Positions 62,914 through 64,000 of a DNA stretch of 64,000 nt are shown here, piece after piece. The notes below the pieces were generated by a model. That model was given only the letters and a program-made list of their open reading frames with translations. It was not told the DNA's origin and did no database searches. Numbering within the stretch: position 1 is the first letter of the stretch; every line of letters begins with the position of its first letter. This stretch comes from Leuctra nigra (taxonomy: Eukaryota; Arthropoda; Insecta; Plecoptera; Leuctridae). The stretch spans positions 186,001-250,000 of the forward strand of contig CAKOGZ010000157.1 of NCBI GenBank assembly GCA_934045905.1. Reading direction: 5' to 3'. The position numbers and the translations under genes were made by a program.

Positions 62914-64000
62914 ACAGGTTAGCAAAGCGAGCGTAGCTGACTCATCACAAGCTTTAACCTCCATTGACTAAAAAATGGATGAAAACCTAGGAAATGAGGA
63001 AAATCTAAGGAACATTGTTAATTGTTACATTGTTACCTTTGTAGGCTAACCTACATTGTTGGTCAATATACATTGACAAAAAAATGGATGAAAATCTATC
63101 GGGGGTGGACCCATCAGCTTCTGAATAACATGAACAGTTAATTCCGGCGAATCGGAGAGTCTGACATAAAAAAGTGTTTCTGCACTTTTTAAGCCTCTCA
63201 CCATCTACTATATAGGGTAACGTTGTCAACTCTCTTAGACTTATAGATTCGTCACAAAGTAGGAAACAAATAAAAAAATATCAATATGAGCTACTTCTAA
63301 AGTGGCACCCCCCCTATTTTTATCGAATTTTCTTGAAGCCTAACGTTATGCCGAGAAATGAAATAAAACACTTTTCGAAAATAATAGGCTTAACATTAAC
63401 ATGTAAAAAAAAATCTCCCCTCTGTCTCCTGGAGTCGCCCGACGTTGCCCGGTCAGATAATTTTATAATAAAGTTAGGTTAGGGTAGGTTAGCGAAGCGA
63501 GCGAAGCGAGCGTAGCTGACCCTTAACAAGCTTTAACCTACAGTGACAAAAAATTGATGAAAACCTATCAGGATTGTGCCCTTCTGCTTCTGAAGGACAT
63601 AAACTAAGAAATGCGGCGTATCGGAGCGTCTGACAGAAAAAAGTGTTTCTGCACTTTTTAAGCCTCTCTCCATCATCCATATGGTGTATCATTTTCAGCT
63701 CTCTAAGAGTAATAGATTCGTCACAAAGTAGGAAACAAACAAAACTTTTTCAATATGACCTACTTCTAAAGTGGCACCCCCCCCTGTTTTTATCGAATTT
63801 TCTTGATGCCTACACAACGTTATGCCGAGAAATGTAATAAAACACTTTTCGAAAAAAAATAGGCTTATAAATAAAATTATAAAAAAGAACCCCAGTCTGC
63901 CCCCTTGGAGTCGCCCGACGCTGCCCCGTCAGATTATTATATAATAAAGTTAGGTTAATACAGGTTAGCGAAGCGAGCTTAGCTGACTCATCATAAGCTT
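62914..64000 (+). repeat. HOR block cut by the window end (c-s'-start of e)
   Basis: Monomer starts are 62914 c (7-C tract, cttagacttatag), 63484 s' (476 bp, 8-C tract, ccccagtctgcc) and 63960 stub. The stub has gcttagctgac, so class e follows as in the 7-monomer HOR. The array therefore continues past the window. Confidence 0.93.

Larger units (their letters stand above)
1..64000. repeat. Satellite array, two monomer sizes, higher-order repeat organisation
   Basis: The whole window apart from 51821-52887 is tandem satellite, with every monomer in the same orientation. Phase is set at the junction motif acaggttag or gtaggttag. In that phase I count 116 complete monomers: L of about 569-575 bp and S of about 474-475 bp. 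Monomers of one class differ by only a few substitutions or homopolymer changes by eye, whereas classes differ by many fixed variants. That is the signature of a higher-order repeat spread by unequal exchange. Nearly every monomer carries an AAGCTT near base 36-45, so HindIII should give a ladder. I do not recognise the family by name. Location (centromere, pericentromere, subtelomere) is not shown by the sequence. Confidence 0.98.

Noticed and set aside
426..63837. Recurring 60-99 aa open reading frames, mostly on the minus strand, one to three per monomer
   Set aside because: They repeat because the DNA repeats. They span monomer junctions, change frame and length with homopolymer changes (64, 66, 85 aa versions of the same stretch), end at class differences, and have no recognisable domain.
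1..64000. CRISPR array
   Set aside because: The repeat unit is hundreds of bases with no unique spacers between copies and no cas genes.
1..64000. CENP-B box in the monomer
   Set aside because: No match to the nTTCGnnnnAnnCGGGn core on either strand. Nearby strings such as ttccggcgaatcgg do not fit.
1..64000. rDNA, histone or other gene-family tandem repeat
   Set aside because: Monomers show no conserved rRNA or 5S features and no intact coding frame, and they are too short for such units.

Overview
The window is almost entirely one head-to-tail satellite DNA array. About 62.9 kb of the 64 kb (98%) is built from 116 complete monomers plus a 41-base stub, all in the same orientation. I find no protein-coding gene, rRNA, tRNA or CRISPR. 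The only foreign sequence is a 1,067-bp insertion at 51821-52887. It looks like a solo LTR (TG...CA ends, flanked by ATAT on both sides).

Monomers come in two sizes. Long monomers (L) are 568-576 bp, short monomers (S) 473-476 bp, with one S of 484 bp. S equals L minus one 109-bp direct-repeat interval plus one extra 9-bp GAAGCGAGC unit (575-109+9=475). I use seven sequence classes. Long: a (ttgcc, gaaaagcta), b (tttcc, gaaaagcta), c (gcaaagcg at the 5' end, divergent 3' half), d (as c but gcgaagcg), e (gcttagctg, gaaaaacta). Short: s (catctatatgg, aaatgttttc) and s' (catccatatgg, tgacctac, gatgcc). About ten monomers are recombinants between classes.

The classes form a higher-order repeat (HOR). 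Each HOR begins with c, and b (or a b-like hybrid) is always followed by c. From 576 to 15140 the HORs are c-s-d-s-a-b, c-s-b, c-s-a-b and c-s-d-s-d-s-b. From 15710 onward the s'/e lineage appears, and the main HOR becomes the 7-monomer c-s'-e-d-s-a-b of about 3,812 bp. Expanded forms reach 4,282, 4,390, 5,430 and 9,165 bp. Private variants shared between neighbouring blocks show several recent tandem duplications.

The organism is a eukaryote. Multi-kilobase homogenised satellite with HORs plus a probable solo LTR rules against bacteria. Monomer junctions read as degenerate (TTAGG)4, the telomeric repeat of most insects and many other arthropods, so an arthropod is my best guess, with low confidence. 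The array could be centromeric, pericentromeric or subtelomeric; the sequence alone does not decide. The minus-strand short ORFs that recur in every monomer are by-products of the repeat, broken by homopolymer changes, and are not annotated as genes.
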